Below the pieces are notes generated by a model that saw nothing but the letters and a program-made list of their open reading frames with translations, did no database searches and was not told where the DNA came from. From NCBI GenBank assembly GCA_051252095.1, contig JBPOFK010000009.1, forward strand, positions 1 through 64,000: a DNA stretch of 64,000 nt, given 5' to 3'. Of the stretch, positions 8,786 to 17,990 are shown one piece after another. Both the position numbers and the translations under genes were made by a program. Position 1 is the first letter of the stretch. Every line of letters begins with the position of its first letter. Source of the stretch: GCA-2401735 sp051252095. GTDB taxonomy: Bacteria; Pseudomonadota; Gammaproteobacteria; Burkholderiales; Methylophilaceae.

Positions 8786-10334
8786 AAGTAATCTCTGGAT
8801 AACGCTCTTGTGCCATTTGTAAATTAACACGGTTTGGCGCCAGATAAACATAGTCATCTGCGCTATCCAAGCCAACATTAAATCCATACTTATCAGCAAT
8901 TGCCTTTAGATCGGTATCAGAACCATGTAGCCAACGTACAGTGTAGCAATCATAAGGTTCAAACATCATGTCGACGCCATATTCATTTTGCAGTCGATGT
9001 AAGACGACGTCGAACTGCAACATACCAACGGCACCAAGCACTAAATCATTCGTCAATAGAGGCCTGAAGAGTTGCGCTGCACCTTCTTCAGATAATTGTT
9101 TAAGACCTATCTGTAACTGCTTCATTTTCATAGGATCTTTTAGTCTAGCTTTGCGAAAGAACTCAGGGGCAAAAGAGGGTATGCCAATAAATTTTAAGGT
9201 TTCATTTGCCGTAAACGTATCACCTAATTTTATTGTTCCATGGTTTGGTATACCAATAATATCACCAGAATAGGCTTCATCCATGATGGTGCGGTCTTGT
9301 GCCATAAAAGTAATCGCGTTGTTAACGCTGATGTTTTTGCCTGTTGCAACTTGTTTAATCTTCATACCACGCTCAAACTTACCTGAGCATACGCGTAAAA
9401 AGGCAATTCGGTCACGGTGCTTTGGGTCCATGTTCGCTTGAATCTTAAACACAAAACCTGAAAATTTATCTTCGTTTGCTGCTACTTCTCGTGAAGCTGT
9501 TTGACGGGGTTGCGGTGTCGGCGATAAATCTACTACAGCATCTAAAAGTGATTGAACCCCAAAGTTGTTAACAGCAGAACCAAAGAAAACAGGGGTTTGC
9601 TTTCCATTTAAATAGCGTTCTTTGTCAAAATGATGAGATGCACCTCTAACTAACTCAATATCCATGCGTAAATCATCGGCTTGTGATTTTATTAACTCAT
9701 CTAAACGAGGATTATCTAAGCCTTGAATAACTTCAGATGTGCCTTTTTCTGCACGTGGATCAAAAAAGAAGATTTTGTCATTGACGAGGCTATATACACC
9801 TCGGAAAGTCTTGCCCATGCCGATTGGCCATGTCATCGGTGCACACTCCATGCCCAATGTTGTTTCAATCTCGTCCAACAACACAATTGGTTCACGGCTT
9901 TCGCGATCCAGCTTGTTAATAAATGTGATAATCGGCGTATCTCGCATACGACATACATTTAAAAGTTTAATGGTTTGTGCTTCCACGCCATTAACTGAGT
10001 CAATGACCATGACAGCAGAGTCGACCGCAGTTAGTGTTCGGTAGGTATCTTCAGAGAAGTCATCATGGCCTGGGGTATCCAGCAAGTTAATCATATGCTT
10101 ACGGTAGGGGAACTGCATGACCGAGGACGTAACAGAAATGCCACGTTGCTTTTCTAGCTCCATCCAGTCTGATGTCGCGTGACGTGCAGCTTTACGGCCA
10201 CGCACCTCTCCAGCGACTTGAATGGCGCCACCAAACCATAATAGTTTCTCTGTTAATGTGGTCTTACCTGCATCTGGATGAGAAATGATGGCAAAAGTAC
10301 GTCGACGCGTAATTTCTTCTTTTAATGTGCTCAT
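8760..10334 (-). CDS. prfC: Peptide chain release factor 3
   Basis: Translational GTPase RF3, 524 aa (E. coli 529 aa), which recycles RF1/RF2 from the ribosome after termination. The G domain shows SHPDAGKTTLTEKL near residue 18, DTPGHDDF near 87 and NKLD near 141. RF3-specific segments include EVRGRKAARHATSDWMELEK at about 43-62 and QLFRPL near the middle of the C-terminal half. Translation starts at ATG 10334. The downstream YchJ-like gene overlaps its end. The family assignment is certain from the motifs and length. Confidence 0.97.
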   Translation of the reverse strand: MSTLKEEITRRRTFAIISHPDAGKTTLTEKLLWFGGAIQVAGEVRGRKAARHATSDWMELEKQRGISVTSSVMQFPYRKHMINLLDTPGHDDFSEDTYRTLTAVDSAVMVIDSVNGVEAQTIKLLNVCRMRDTPIITFINKLDRESREPIVLLDEIETTLGMECAPMTWPIGMGKTFRGVYSLVNDKIFFFDPRAEKGTSEVIQGLDNPRLDELIKSQADDLRMDIELVRGASHHFDKERYLNGKQTPVFFGSAVNNFGVQSLLDAVVDLSPTPQPRQTASREVAANEDKFSGFVFKIQANMDPKHRDRIAFLRVCSGKFERGMKIKQVATGKNISVNNAITFMAQDRTIMDEAYSGDIIGIPNHGTIKLGDTFTANETLKFIGIPSFAPEFFRKARLKDPMKMKQLQIGLKQLSEEGAAQLFRPLLTNDLVLGAVGMLQFDVVLHRLQNEYGVDMMFEPYDCYTVRWLHGSDTDLKAIADKYGFNVGLDSADDYVYLAPNRVNLQMAQERYPEITFAETREIA

Positions 10335-10460
10335 GGCTTGGCTTAAACTATCTAGCTTTTTTCAAAGGCGTTATTGTAACCGATTCGCGCATTAAAAATA
10401 TTCACATTGATTATCAGTACTATGGTGTTTTAATAAAAAAAGTATGCTATATCTATCGTT

Positions 10461-11138
10461 ATGCGAATACTCATTATTGAAGATGACCTTGAAGTTTCGG
10501 CTTTTATTGCTAAAGGCTTGAAAGAGTCGCGCCATAGCGCTGATATTGCTTCTAATGGGAAAGATGGTCTATTTTTAGCAACGACAGAAAACTACGACGT
10601 GCTGATTATTGATCGGATGCTACCTGAATTAGATGGTTTATCCATCATTAAAACGATAAGAGCATTAGATAAGCCTGTACCTATCCTTATTTTAAGTGCA
10701 TTAGGAGAAGTAGATGACCGTGTAAACGGATTACGCTCAGGTGGGGATGATTATCTTGTAAAGCCATTCGCATTCAGTGAGCTATTAGCCCGCGTAGAAA
10801 TATTAGGCCGTCGTCAGTTACAGCAGAAAACGAAAACACTGTTGCAAGTAGGGGACCTAAAAGTTGATTTAATGGCGCGCAAAGTAACACGAAATGACAA
10901 GTTGATTGAATTGCAAACACGGGAATTTAGTTTGCTAGAGTATCTTCTTAAACATCAAAACCAAGTGGTGACACGAACAATGTTGCTCGAAAATGTTTGG
11001 GATTATCATTTTGACCCTCAGACCAATGTGATTGATGTCCATATTAGCCGATTGCGCAGCAAGATTGATAAAGGATTTGATTCTTCTATTATTCAAACTG
11101 TCCGAGGCTCTGGCTATATCATTGAAACAAGTGAGTAA
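10461..11138 (+). CDS. OmpR-family response regulator
   Basis: Receiver domain with EDD at residues 8-10, phospho-acceptor Asp51 (LIIDRMLPELDG), and the KPF lysine near 100. It is followed by a winged helix with NVIDVHISRLRSKID and a terminal RGSGYI. It resembles CusR/CopR/QseB-type regulators, but the signal cannot be named from sequence. The kinase gene begins before the regulator ends. The lipid modification genes start 46 bp after the kinase, so the pair probably controls that cluster or is cotranscribed with it. Confidence 0.88.
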   Translation: MRILIIEDDLEVSAFIAKGLKESRHSADIASNGKDGLFLATTENYDVLIIDRMLPELDGLSIIKTIRALDKPVPILILSALGEVDDRVNGLRSGGDDYLVKPFAFSELLARVEILGRRQLQQKTKTLLQVGDLKVDLMARKVTRNDKLIELQTREFSLLEYLLKHQNQVVTRTMLLENVWDYHFDPQTNVIDVHISRLRSKIDKGFDSSIIQTVRGSGYIIETSE

Positions 11139-12438
11139 AGCGGTGACAGACCAGAGAAGTTATGCCAAAAGCTCTAGTTTTAAAATGGCCTTACTGTTCA
11201 CACTCCTTTGTGGCTTTTCATTATTAGTGCTTGGCTACTTTGGCTATTTCTTTGAACGAGGCCATTTTATTTATGGTACAGAGGAGGTCATTGATACCGA
11301 AATTAGGTACCTTTCTCCTGACCAGTTATTCGATGAGACGGTCCAGTTAGAAAACGACAGGCTTGGGCGATTATTTCTACCTTTTGGTCCAAATGGTGAA
11401 GTGCCTGAGATTATTTCAGGCAAAATTGACCGGCTTAAAGAAGGACTTATTGTCTTTAATCATCCTATTTCGAATAAAACCTATGCTGCTAAAATCCATA
11501 CCTTTAAAAACAAGCAAAAAATATTGGTCGGTGTAGATGTTTCAGAAGCCCAACAAGAATTTCGTTTTATGCAGTGGTTGAGCATTATAAGCATTGCATT
11601 AATTATTCTAGTCGTATTAGTCAGTTATTTAATCAGCGTATTTGTGGCCAGAGGCACGAATCGAATTGCAACAACAGCTCAAAATATAATGGATACGGGG
11701 GATTTATCAAAACGCCTAGAAGTTAGCTCGCATTGGGATGATTTAGGCAAGATGGCGAGCACGCTTAATTTGATGTTAGATAGAATCGAGTCATTAATGG
11801 GTGGTTTGCGGCAGATGTCAGACAACATAGCACATGATTTGCGCACCCCATTAACCCGATTGCGTAACCATATCGAAGAAGCAAAAAAAGGAAATGTTGA
11901 TACTGCTAACGAGGCGCTACTGACAGAGGCAGATAAACTTCTCAATACTTTTAATGCGCTGTTGCGTATCTCTCGCATTGAAACAGAAAAAAAACGTGAA
12001 CATTTTCAAACACTTTCTCTACAGCGCTTAATCGAAGACGTAATTGCTTTTTATGAGCCTTTGGCTGAACTGAAGCACATTACCATTCATGAACAGTTAA
12101 TCAATGCCAACTATGATGGCGATAAAGATTTGTTGTTTCAGGCGTATGCTAATATTTTTGATAACGCAATCAAGTATACACCTGAACATGGTGAGATAAC
12201 TGTCTGCATGAGGACTGAAAGTCAGCATTGTGTGATTTACATTGAAGATACCGGAGGAGGAATTCCTGAAAACGAGCTAGATAAAGTCTTTCAGCGTTTT
12301 TACCGATCAGATGTAAGCCGATCTTCATCTGGAACAGGCCTAGGACTCAGTTTGGTTAAGGCTGTTTTTGATTTGCACCATGTAGAAATAGTGCTGCAAA
12401 ATACTGGTAAAGGGTTGCGCTTCATTACAAAAATGTAA
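11131..12438 (+). CDS. Sensor histidine kinase
   Basis: Membrane kinase of about 435 aa: helix 1 near residues 18-38 (MALLFTLLCGFSLLVLGYF), a roughly 110-residue periplasmic domain, helix 2 near 155-175, HAMP, HisKA with His235 (NIAHDLRTPLTRL), and HATPase with N box DNAIKYTPE and G boxes EDTGGGIP and GTGLGLSLV. The start is uncertain: GTG 11131 overlaps the regulator by 8 bp, and GTG 11143 lies just after its stop; neither has a strong ribosome site. An upstream frame to 11032 lies inside the regulator and is unlikely. Partner of the preceding regulator. Confidence 0.85.
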   Translation: MSKAVTDQRSYAKSSSFKMALLFTLLCGFSLLVLGYFGYFFERGHFIYGTEEVIDTEIRYLSPDQLFDETVQLENDRLGRLFLPFGPNGEVPEIISGKIDRLKEGLIVFNHPISNKTYAAKIHTFKNKQKILVGVDVSEAQQEFRFMQWLSIISIALIILVVLVSYLISVFVARGTNRIATTAQNIMDTGDLSKRLEVSSHWDDLGKMASTLNLMLDRIESLMGGLRQMSDNIAHDLRTPLTRLRNHIEEAKKGNVDTANEALLTEADKLLNTFNALLRISRIETEKKREHFQTLSLQRLIEDVIAFYEPLAELKHITIHEQLINANYDGDKDLLFQAYANIFDNAIKYTPEHGEITVCMRTESQHCVIYIEDTGGGIPENELDKVFQRFYRSDVSRSSSGTGLGLSLVKAVFDLHHVEIVLQNTGKGLRFITKM

Positions 12439-12484
12439 TGTTGATGCCATGCTCCAGTAATGGGGATTCTGGCATAGTGCTGAG

Positions 12485-13732
12485 ATGAAAATAGCAATTA
12501 TTGGTACTGGAATATCAGGTTTAGGTGCAGCTTACTTGCTGCACAAGCAGCATGACTTGGTCGTTTATGAGAAAAACGCATATGTAGGCGGGCACAGTAG
12601 AACGATTGAAGTACCTCTAGAATATGGCCCTACACCAGTTGATACAGGCTTTATTGTATTTAATGACTGGAATTACCCAAACTTACTCGGCTTATTTGAT
12701 CGGCTAAAAGTACCTTACCAAAAAAGTGATATGTCTTTTGGTGTGAGTGTCAATAATGGCTGGTTAGAATACAGTTCGGATGGATTATTTGCACAGCGAA
12801 AAAATCTATATCGACCTCAGTATTGGCGCATGTTGCTTGATGTGTTTAAGTTTAACAAAAATGCGCCCGCATTTATCGATAAAGATCCTTCAATCAGCTT
12901 AGGCGAGTGTTTAGACCAGCTGAAAATGGGCGAGTGGTTTAAACGCTACTATATTCTTGCAATGGGTGCAGCAATATGGAGCTGCCCTGTGGAAACGATT
13001 ATGAAGTTTCCAGCGCAAACTTTTTTACGTTTCTTCAAAAATCATGGCTTACTCAGCATAAATAAACGACCACAGTGGTATACGGTAACACGCGGAAGCC
13101 GTGAATATATTGGACGCTTAATTGCACCATTTGCGGAGCATATACTGCTGAATAATGGTGTGCAAAAAGTTAAGCAAGTAAAAAATCAATGGCAAGTTAT
13201 GGATGAACGCGGCGATAAACGTCTTTTTGATCATGTTATTTTTGCATGCCATGCTAATCAAGCACTAAATATGATTGATGAACCAACAGTAGAGGAATCG
13301 TCAGTCTTATCTAACTTTCACTACCAAAGAAATCAAATCATTGTTCACTCTGATACTAGTTTTATGCCGCAACATAATCAATGTTGGGCAAGCTGGGTTT
13401 ATTTATCAGAACAGGAAAAAGATAACAGCAATGGCGTGTCATTAAGTTACTGGATGAATAATCTACAAAGCTTAGAAACGGATATTCCCGTCATCATTAC
13501 TTTAAATCCAGCAAGACGACCTAAAGCGTCTCTGATTATGGATGAGCATTATTTTTCACACCCAATTTTTGACTACAATGCGATTGTTTCTCAAGAGGCT
13601 ATTCCTCGAATCCAAGGCAATAGAAATTTATGGTTTTGTGGTGCTTATCAACGTTATGGCTTTCATGAAGATGGACTGTTGAGCGCTGTCAATGTCGTGA
13701 AAGCGTTAGGGGGCGTCATCCCATGGCAATAA
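12485..13732 (+). CDS. FAD-dependent oxidoreductase (amine oxidase/desaturase-like)
   Basis: Begins with the Rossmann dinucleotide motif IGTGISGLGAAYLL and a following E (VVYEKN), then GGHSRT, the pattern of NAD(P)-binding flavin amine oxidase or phytoene desaturase-like proteins. The C-terminus has the second FAD motif (LWFCGAYQRYGFHEDGLLSA). Length 415 aa. No membrane segments are evident. It heads a run of seven genes with overlaps, followed directly by DUF1365 and a Cfa-type methyltransferase, a trio found together in many proteobacteria. Likely role: redox step in modifying fatty acyl chains in membrane lipids; the substrate is unknown. Confidence 0.88.
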   Translation: MKIAIIGTGISGLGAAYLLHKQHDLVVYEKNAYVGGHSRTIEVPLEYGPTPVDTGFIVFNDWNYPNLLGLFDRLKVPYQKSDMSFGVSVNNGWLEYSSDGLFAQRKNLYRPQYWRMLLDVFKFNKNAPAFIDKDPSISLGECLDQLKMGEWFKRYYILAMGAAIWSCPVETIMKFPAQTFLRFFKNHGLLSINKRPQWYTVTRGSREYIGRLIAPFAEHILLNNGVQKVKQVKNQWQVMDERGDKRLFDHVIFACHANQALNMIDEPTVEESSVLSNFHYQRNQIIVHSDTSFMPQHNQCWASWVYLSEQEKDNSNGVSLSYWMNNLQSLETDIPVIITLNPARRPKASLIMDEHYFSHPIFDYNAIVSQEAIPRIQGNRNLWFCGAYQRYGFHEDGLLSAVNVVKALGGVIPWQ

Positions 13733-14487
13733 GTTATGCAAATTTACTGACGGGTACAGTGATGCATAAACGCTTATTACCAAAAGTGCATGCCTTCAAC
13801 TATGGTATTTATTACATCGCTTTACCGCTGTCCAAATTAAAAGAGATATCAATCGCATACAATCGTTTTGGCATTCAAAGTTTTTACGATAAAGATCATG
13901 GACCACGGGATGGCAGCTCTCTTGAGCAGTGGGCAAAGCGTATTCTAGATGAACATCAAATAGATGCAGATGGTGAAATTGTCTTGGTTTGTATGCCTAG
14001 GGTGCTTGGGTATGTATTTAATCCAGTCAGCTTTTGGCTATGCCAGAATAAAGCTGGTGAAATCAAAGCAGTGCTTTGTGAGGTGCACAATACGTTTGGT
14101 GAGCAACATACTTATCTTTGTGCACATAAGGATCATCGTAGCATTATAGGAACAAGCCCACTCTTTGCTGAAAAGTTATTTCATGTGTCACCTTTCTTGA
14201 ATCGTGAAGGTCACTATGAATTTAAATTTGATATCAACGATGACAATTTTAATGTTGTTATTAATTTCCATAATCGCACAGGCCACAAACAAGTTATCAC
14301 GTCGTTAATAGGGCAGTTACAACGCTTAGACAAAGAAAGCCTTCGCCGTGCATTTTGGCGTTATCCACTGGTAACAATGAAAGCCATTGCCATGATTCAT
14401 TGGCACGCGCTTAAATTAGTTTTAAAAAGGATTAAATATGTTCCTAAGCCCAAACAGAAACAACAGAAAATTAGTACAACACTTTGA
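13723..14487 (+). CDS. DUF1365 family protein
   Basis: A 254-aa protein matching DUF1365: the N-terminus has TGTVMHKRLLPKVHAFNY, the middle has RVLGYVFNPVSFWLC and EVHNTFGEQH, all hallmark blocks of the family. Function is not established; it is nearly always encoded between an FAD oxidoreductase and a cyclopropane-fatty-acid synthase homologue. Here its ATG overlaps the previous gene's end by 10 bp and the methyltransferase follows within 25 bp. The C-terminus is strongly basic (KRIKYVPKPKQKQQK), which may contact membrane surfaces. Confidence 0.88.
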   Translation: MAISYANLLTGTVMHKRLLPKVHAFNYGIYYIALPLSKLKEISIAYNRFGIQSFYDKDHGPRDGSSLEQWAKRILDEHQIDADGEIVLVCMPRVLGYVFNPVSFWLCQNKAGEIKAVLCEVHNTFGEQHTYLCAHKDHRSIIGTSPLFAEKLFHVSPFLNREGHYEFKFDINDDNFNVVINFHNRTGHKQVITSLIGQLQRLDKESLRRAFWRYPLVTMKAIAMIHWHALKLVLKRIKYVPKPKQKQQKISTTL

Positions 14488-14512
14488 ATAATTTATTTAT
14501 TTGGAAAATGAA

Positions 14513-15676
14513 ATGATTAATAAAACAGCTGCAGAGCAAATTTTAAAACGTTTAGATCAATTGTCGTGGGGAACACTGCAACTAACAACACCAGATGGTA
14601 AGGTTCGCACCTTTAGTGGTAAAGAACAGACTGCGCATATGGCGCAACTGGTCGTACATGACTGGAGTGTTTTTACGAATTTAATTCGCAAAGGTGATAT
14701 TGGTTTTGCAGATGACTATCGTGCAGGGAAGTGGGATACCGATAATATCAATCAATTAGTTGAGCTTGGGCTTAAAAATCAATCAGCAATAGATCAAATG
14801 CTAACTGGTAACAAGCTATATAGTATGTTGTCTGGTTTATTTTATCTATTTAGGCTTAATACAATCAAAGGCAGTAAGAAAAATATCCATGCACATTATG
14901 ATCTTGGGAATGCGTTTTATCAGTTATGGCTAGATCCAAGTATGACCTATTCTTCAGCCTTGTATCAATCAGAACAAGATACTTTAACGCAGGCCCAATA
15001 CAACAAATATGACCGTATGCTCGGTTGTATTAATCATCGCTCAGGCCGATTGCTTGAAGTCGGTTGTGGGTGGGGTGGTTTAGCAGAACGTGCGATATCT
15101 AAAGGTGATTACGATATTAAAGGGATTACCTTATCGGAAGAGCAGCATGCTTTTGCGCAAGACCGTATAGGAAAGAATGCCAATATTGCTTTAGAAGACT
15201 ATCGTCATCAAACAGGTTTATATGATCACATTATTTCAATCGAAATGTTTGAAGCCGTTGGCGAGCATTTTTGGCCTACCTATTTTCAAAAAATGAAATC
15301 TTTATTAGCGAAAAATGGCAATGCAGTAATACAAACGATCACCATCAATGAGCATGATTTTCCAAATTATCGTAAAGGTGGTGATTTCATTCGCAGCTTT
15401 ATTTTTCCTGGTGGTATGTTACCTAGCATTTCTCGATTCAAACAGGAGGCAGAAAAAGCTGGTTTGAAAACACATGAACCTTATCTATTCGGTCACGACT
15501 ATGCGCGAACTTTAGAAACTTGGTTAGAGAGTTTTGACAAACAAAAGCAACAAGTAAAAGCCCTAGGGTTTGATGATGGCTTTATCCGTTTGTGGCGCTT
15601 TTATTTAGCTGCTTGTGCAGCAGGATTTAGAACCAATAAAACGGATGTGATGCAAATGGAGCTTAGTCATGTATAA
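14513..15676 (+). CDS. cfa: Cyclopropane-fatty-acyl-phospholipid synthase family methyltransferase
   Basis: SAM-dependent enzyme acting on unsaturated acyl chains of membrane phospholipids. It shows the Cfa fingerprint HYDLGNAFYQLWLDPSMTYS, SAM motif LLEVGCGWGGLAERA near residue 180, IEMFEAVGEHFW and the C-terminal SFIFPGGMLPS block. I chose ATG 14513, preceded by GGAA; a TTG 12 bp upstream is the alternative. Size (387 aa) matches Cfa. In this genomic setting with an oxidoreductase and DUF1365, the product may be a methylated or further oxidised acyl chain rather than simple cyclopropane. It overlaps the next gene by 8 bp. Confidence 0.9.
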   Translation: MINKTAAEQILKRLDQLSWGTLQLTTPDGKVRTFSGKEQTAHMAQLVVHDWSVFTNLIRKGDIGFADDYRAGKWDTDNINQLVELGLKNQSAIDQMLTGNKLYSMLSGLFYLFRLNTIKGSKKNIHAHYDLGNAFYQLWLDPSMTYSSALYQSEQDTLTQAQYNKYDRMLGCINHRSGRLLEVGCGWGGLAERAISKGDYDIKGITLSEEQHAFAQDRIGKNANIALEDYRHQTGLYDHIISIEMFEAVGEHFWPTYFQKMKSLLAKNGNAVIQTITINEHDFPNYRKGGDFIRSFIFPGGMLPSISRFKQEAEKAGLKTHEPYLFGHDYARTLETWLESFDKQKQQVKALGFDDGFIRLWRFYLAACAAGFRTNKTDVMQMELSHV

Positions 15677-16181
15677 ATTTATTGTAACGATGGGCATGCT
15701 TTTATGGATGCTTCATGCACATGCGACAACATTAATTCAGGAGCATATTCCTGATGCAAAAATGGTAGCATCAGGACGGCTAACTGTATTTTTGTTTGAT
15801 GTGTATGATGCGAGCTTTTACACGGAAAATGGTAAGCGGGAAGTGCAACCGCCATTTGCATTAAAGTTATCTTATCTGCGAGATATTGATGGCGAAAAAA
15901 TTGCTGATCAGTCGGCAGAAGAAATGCGAAATCAAGAACGTGTAGATGAATTAACGTTGGCAGACTGGCATTCTCAAATGCGTAATATTTTCCCTAATGT
16001 AAAGAAGGGAGATAGTATCACTGGCATATACAAAACGACCAACGAATGTACATTTTATAAGAACAACAATTTCATTGGTCAAGTCGATGATAGTCAGTTC
16101 TGTGATGTCTTCTTTGATATATGGTTTGGCGAGAAAACCAGCGCACCAGCATTGCGCAACAAGCTCATAGGTCAAAAATAG
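15669..16181 (+). CDS. Chalcone isomerase-like periplasmic protein
   Basis: A 170-aa protein with a cleavable signal peptide (residues 1-19, MLHAHA then TTL) and the chalcone-isomerase-like fold signature: SGRLTVFLFDVYDASFYT, ALKLSYLRDIDGEKIADQSAEEM and a C-terminal FFDIWFGEKTSAPALRNKL. Bacterial members are probably not flavonoid enzymes; related folds bind fatty acids. Its place in the cluster suggests a lipid-binding or helper role in the periplasm. The GTG of the following transporter overlaps its TAG by one base. Confidence 0.85.
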   Translation: MYKFIVTMGMLLWMLHAHATTLIQEHIPDAKMVASGRLTVFLFDVYDASFYTENGKREVQPPFALKLSYLRDIDGEKIADQSAEEMRNQERVDELTLADWHSQMRNIFPNVKKGDSITGIYKTTNECTFYKNNNFIGQVDDSQFCDVFFDIWFGEKTSAPALRNKLIGQK

Positions 16182-17503
16182 TGGCGCAATATCCAAATCG
16201 TTGGTTGTTGTTTAGATATGCAATGTTAGCATTTCCAGTGGCTTTTGCTGGCTTGCCTTTGTACATCCATGCGCCTGATTTTTATACTCAGCATTTAGGG
16301 TTAGGCCTTGGTACTATCGGTATAATTTTGCTCTTAGTACGATTGTTTGATGCAGTACAAGACCCTATTATTGGTTATTTGACAGACCGTTATGCGACGC
16401 GGAGAAACGCTATTCTGACGACAGGAATTTCTGTCTTAACCTTGGGTCTCTTTGCTTTATTTTTTGGACCCCAATTTTCTATTTCTACTGCATTTTGGTT
16501 TGCCGCCAGTATGCTGTTAGCTACAACAGGTTTTAGCATAGTGGTGATTAATATCAATATGATTGGTGGCTTTTGGTCTGAAGATAAAGATCAACGTACT
16601 CGAATTGCGGGCTGGCGTGAGTCATTTACTTTATTTGGACTATTGGTTGCTTCTATTTTGCCAACGCTTTTTCTTACCAAGACAGATGCAGCACAAGCAT
16701 TTAGATGGTTATTTTTGGTTTATTTTATTGCAATGGTCATTGCTTGGATATTATTCTTGCAGTTTATTAAACGTGCAGATTTAAGTCATATTAATCAATC
16801 TAATAGCAAAAAGAAATATGCTTTTTTTCAGGTGCTTAAAGATAAACAGCGCTTATTTTTCTTTACTTATCTGCTTACACAAATTGCCGCATCTTTACCA
16901 GCCGTCTTAGTTATTTTCTTTGTGCGAGATTATTTAAACGCAGAAACCTACACCGGATTATTCCTATTTTTATACTTTGTATCGGGTGCAGCTTTGATGC
17001 AGCTATGGTTTATATTGTCGAAAAAACTTGATAAATATTATGCATGGCTCATGTCAATGGCGCTATCTATTGCAGTCTTTATCTGGGTTATTACACTTGA
17101 ACCAGGTGATGTGGTTTCATATGGTGTGATATGTGTCTTGTCTGGCTTCGCGTTAGGCGCTGATCTATCGTTACCTACTTCCATCATTGCAGATCGTATT
17201 AATACAAGTAAGGCGGAGAGCCGTGCAACGCAATATTATGGTGTGATGGCCTTTATTCCAAAAATTTCATTTGCGATTGCGAGCGGTGGTGCCTTCCTCG
17301 TGCTAGATCGATTTGGATTTGTTGTTGCATCGGATAATACACAAACAGCGCAGCAAGCATTGCTTATGTTGTATGGCTTGGTGCCCTGCATCATTAAGTT
17401 ACTGGCTGCTATTTCTTTATGGATATTAATTAAAAGACAAAGGACAAACAATGAACATAATCAAAAAAGGAGTAATCATCATGGGGCTTATGACGTTTCT
17501 TAA
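16181..17503 (+). CDS. MFS transporter, GPH/MelB-like
   Basis: An integral membrane protein with about 12 helices and the loop motif RLFDAVQDPIIGYLTDR typical of glycoside-pentoside-hexuronide (MFS_2) carriers. GTG 16181 overlaps the previous stop codon; a longer reading to 16121 lies inside the previous gene. The cargo is unknown. In lipid-modification clusters of this type the carrier might move a lipid precursor or lysophospholipid-like molecule, but that is inference. The last 53 bp overlap the DUF3833 gene, a sign of a single operon. Confidence 0.87.
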   Translation: MAQYPNRWLLFRYAMLAFPVAFAGLPLYIHAPDFYTQHLGLGLGTIGIILLLVRLFDAVQDPIIGYLTDRYATRRNAILTTGISVLTLGLFALFFGPQFSISTAFWFAASMLLATTGFSIVVININMIGGFWSEDKDQRTRIAGWRESFTLFGLLVASILPTLFLTKTDAAQAFRWLFLVYFIAMVIAWILFLQFIKRADLSHINQSNSKKKYAFFQVLKDKQRLFFFTYLLTQIAASLPAVLVIFFVRDYLNAETYTGLFLFLYFVSGAALMQLWFILSKKLDKYYAWLMSMALSIAVFIWVITLEPGDVVSYGVICVLSGFALGADLSLPTSIIADRINTSKAESRATQYYGVMAFIPKISFAIASGGAFLVLDRFGFVVASDNTQTAQQALLMLYGLVPCIIKLLAAISLWILIKRQRTNNEHNQKRSNHHGAYDVS

Positions 17504-17990
17504 CGGCTGTGCAACCTCTTCTATGGAAGCATACAAAAATACTACGCCCCCTTTGGATTTAAAAGCTTACTTTTCGGGCCCAATTAAAGCGTGGGGCTTG
17601 ATACAAAATAGGAGTGGTGAGGTAACACGACGTTTTGATGTCACAATGGTAGGTTCATGGGAAGGTGATGTAGGCACTTTGGAAGAACACTTTAAGTATT
17701 ACGATGGCGAAACACAAAAGCGGGTTTGGACTATTACAAAAACAGGTGAAAAAACTTATGAAGGTAAAGCATCAGACATTTTAGATAAAGCCACAGGCCA
17801 ATTAGAAGGTAGTGCGATGCGTTGGGCTTACAAAATGGATTTACCTGTTGGCGATACCACTTATCGCATTACATTTGATGACTGGATGTTTTTAATGAAT
17901 GATGGTGTTTTAGTCAATCGTTCATATTTGAAAAAGTTTGGTATAACCGTAGCTGAGTTAACCTTGTTCATGCAAAAGCAGGAGCAATAA
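17451..17990 (+). CDS. DUF3833 lipoprotein
   Basis: A 179-aa predicted lipoprotein: basic start (MNIIKK), short hydrophobic stretch, and lipobox FLNGC with Cys20. The mature part has the DUF3833 pattern (PPLDLKAYFSGPIKAWGLIQ, GRSG-like GEVTRRFDV, and WKYKM-like WAYKMDLPV). Function unknown. The start overlaps the transporter by 53 bp and is supported by AAAGGA six to seven bases upstream; a second AAGGAG-led ATG at 17481 would leave too short a signal. It ends in a TAATG overlap with the SDR gene. Confidence 0.85.
   Translation: MNIIKKGVIIMGLMTFLNGCATSSMEAYKNTTPPLDLKAYFSGPIKAWGLIQNRSGEVTRRFDVTMVGSWEGDVGTLEEHFKYYDGETQKRVWTITKTGEKTYEGKASDILDKATGQLEGSAMRWAYKMDLPVGDTTYRITFDDWMFLMNDGVLVNRSYLKKFGITVAELTLFMQKQEQ

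Noticed and set aside
9739..10044. Two overlapping frames antisense to prfC
   Set aside because: prfC is clearly the coding strand; these have no family features.
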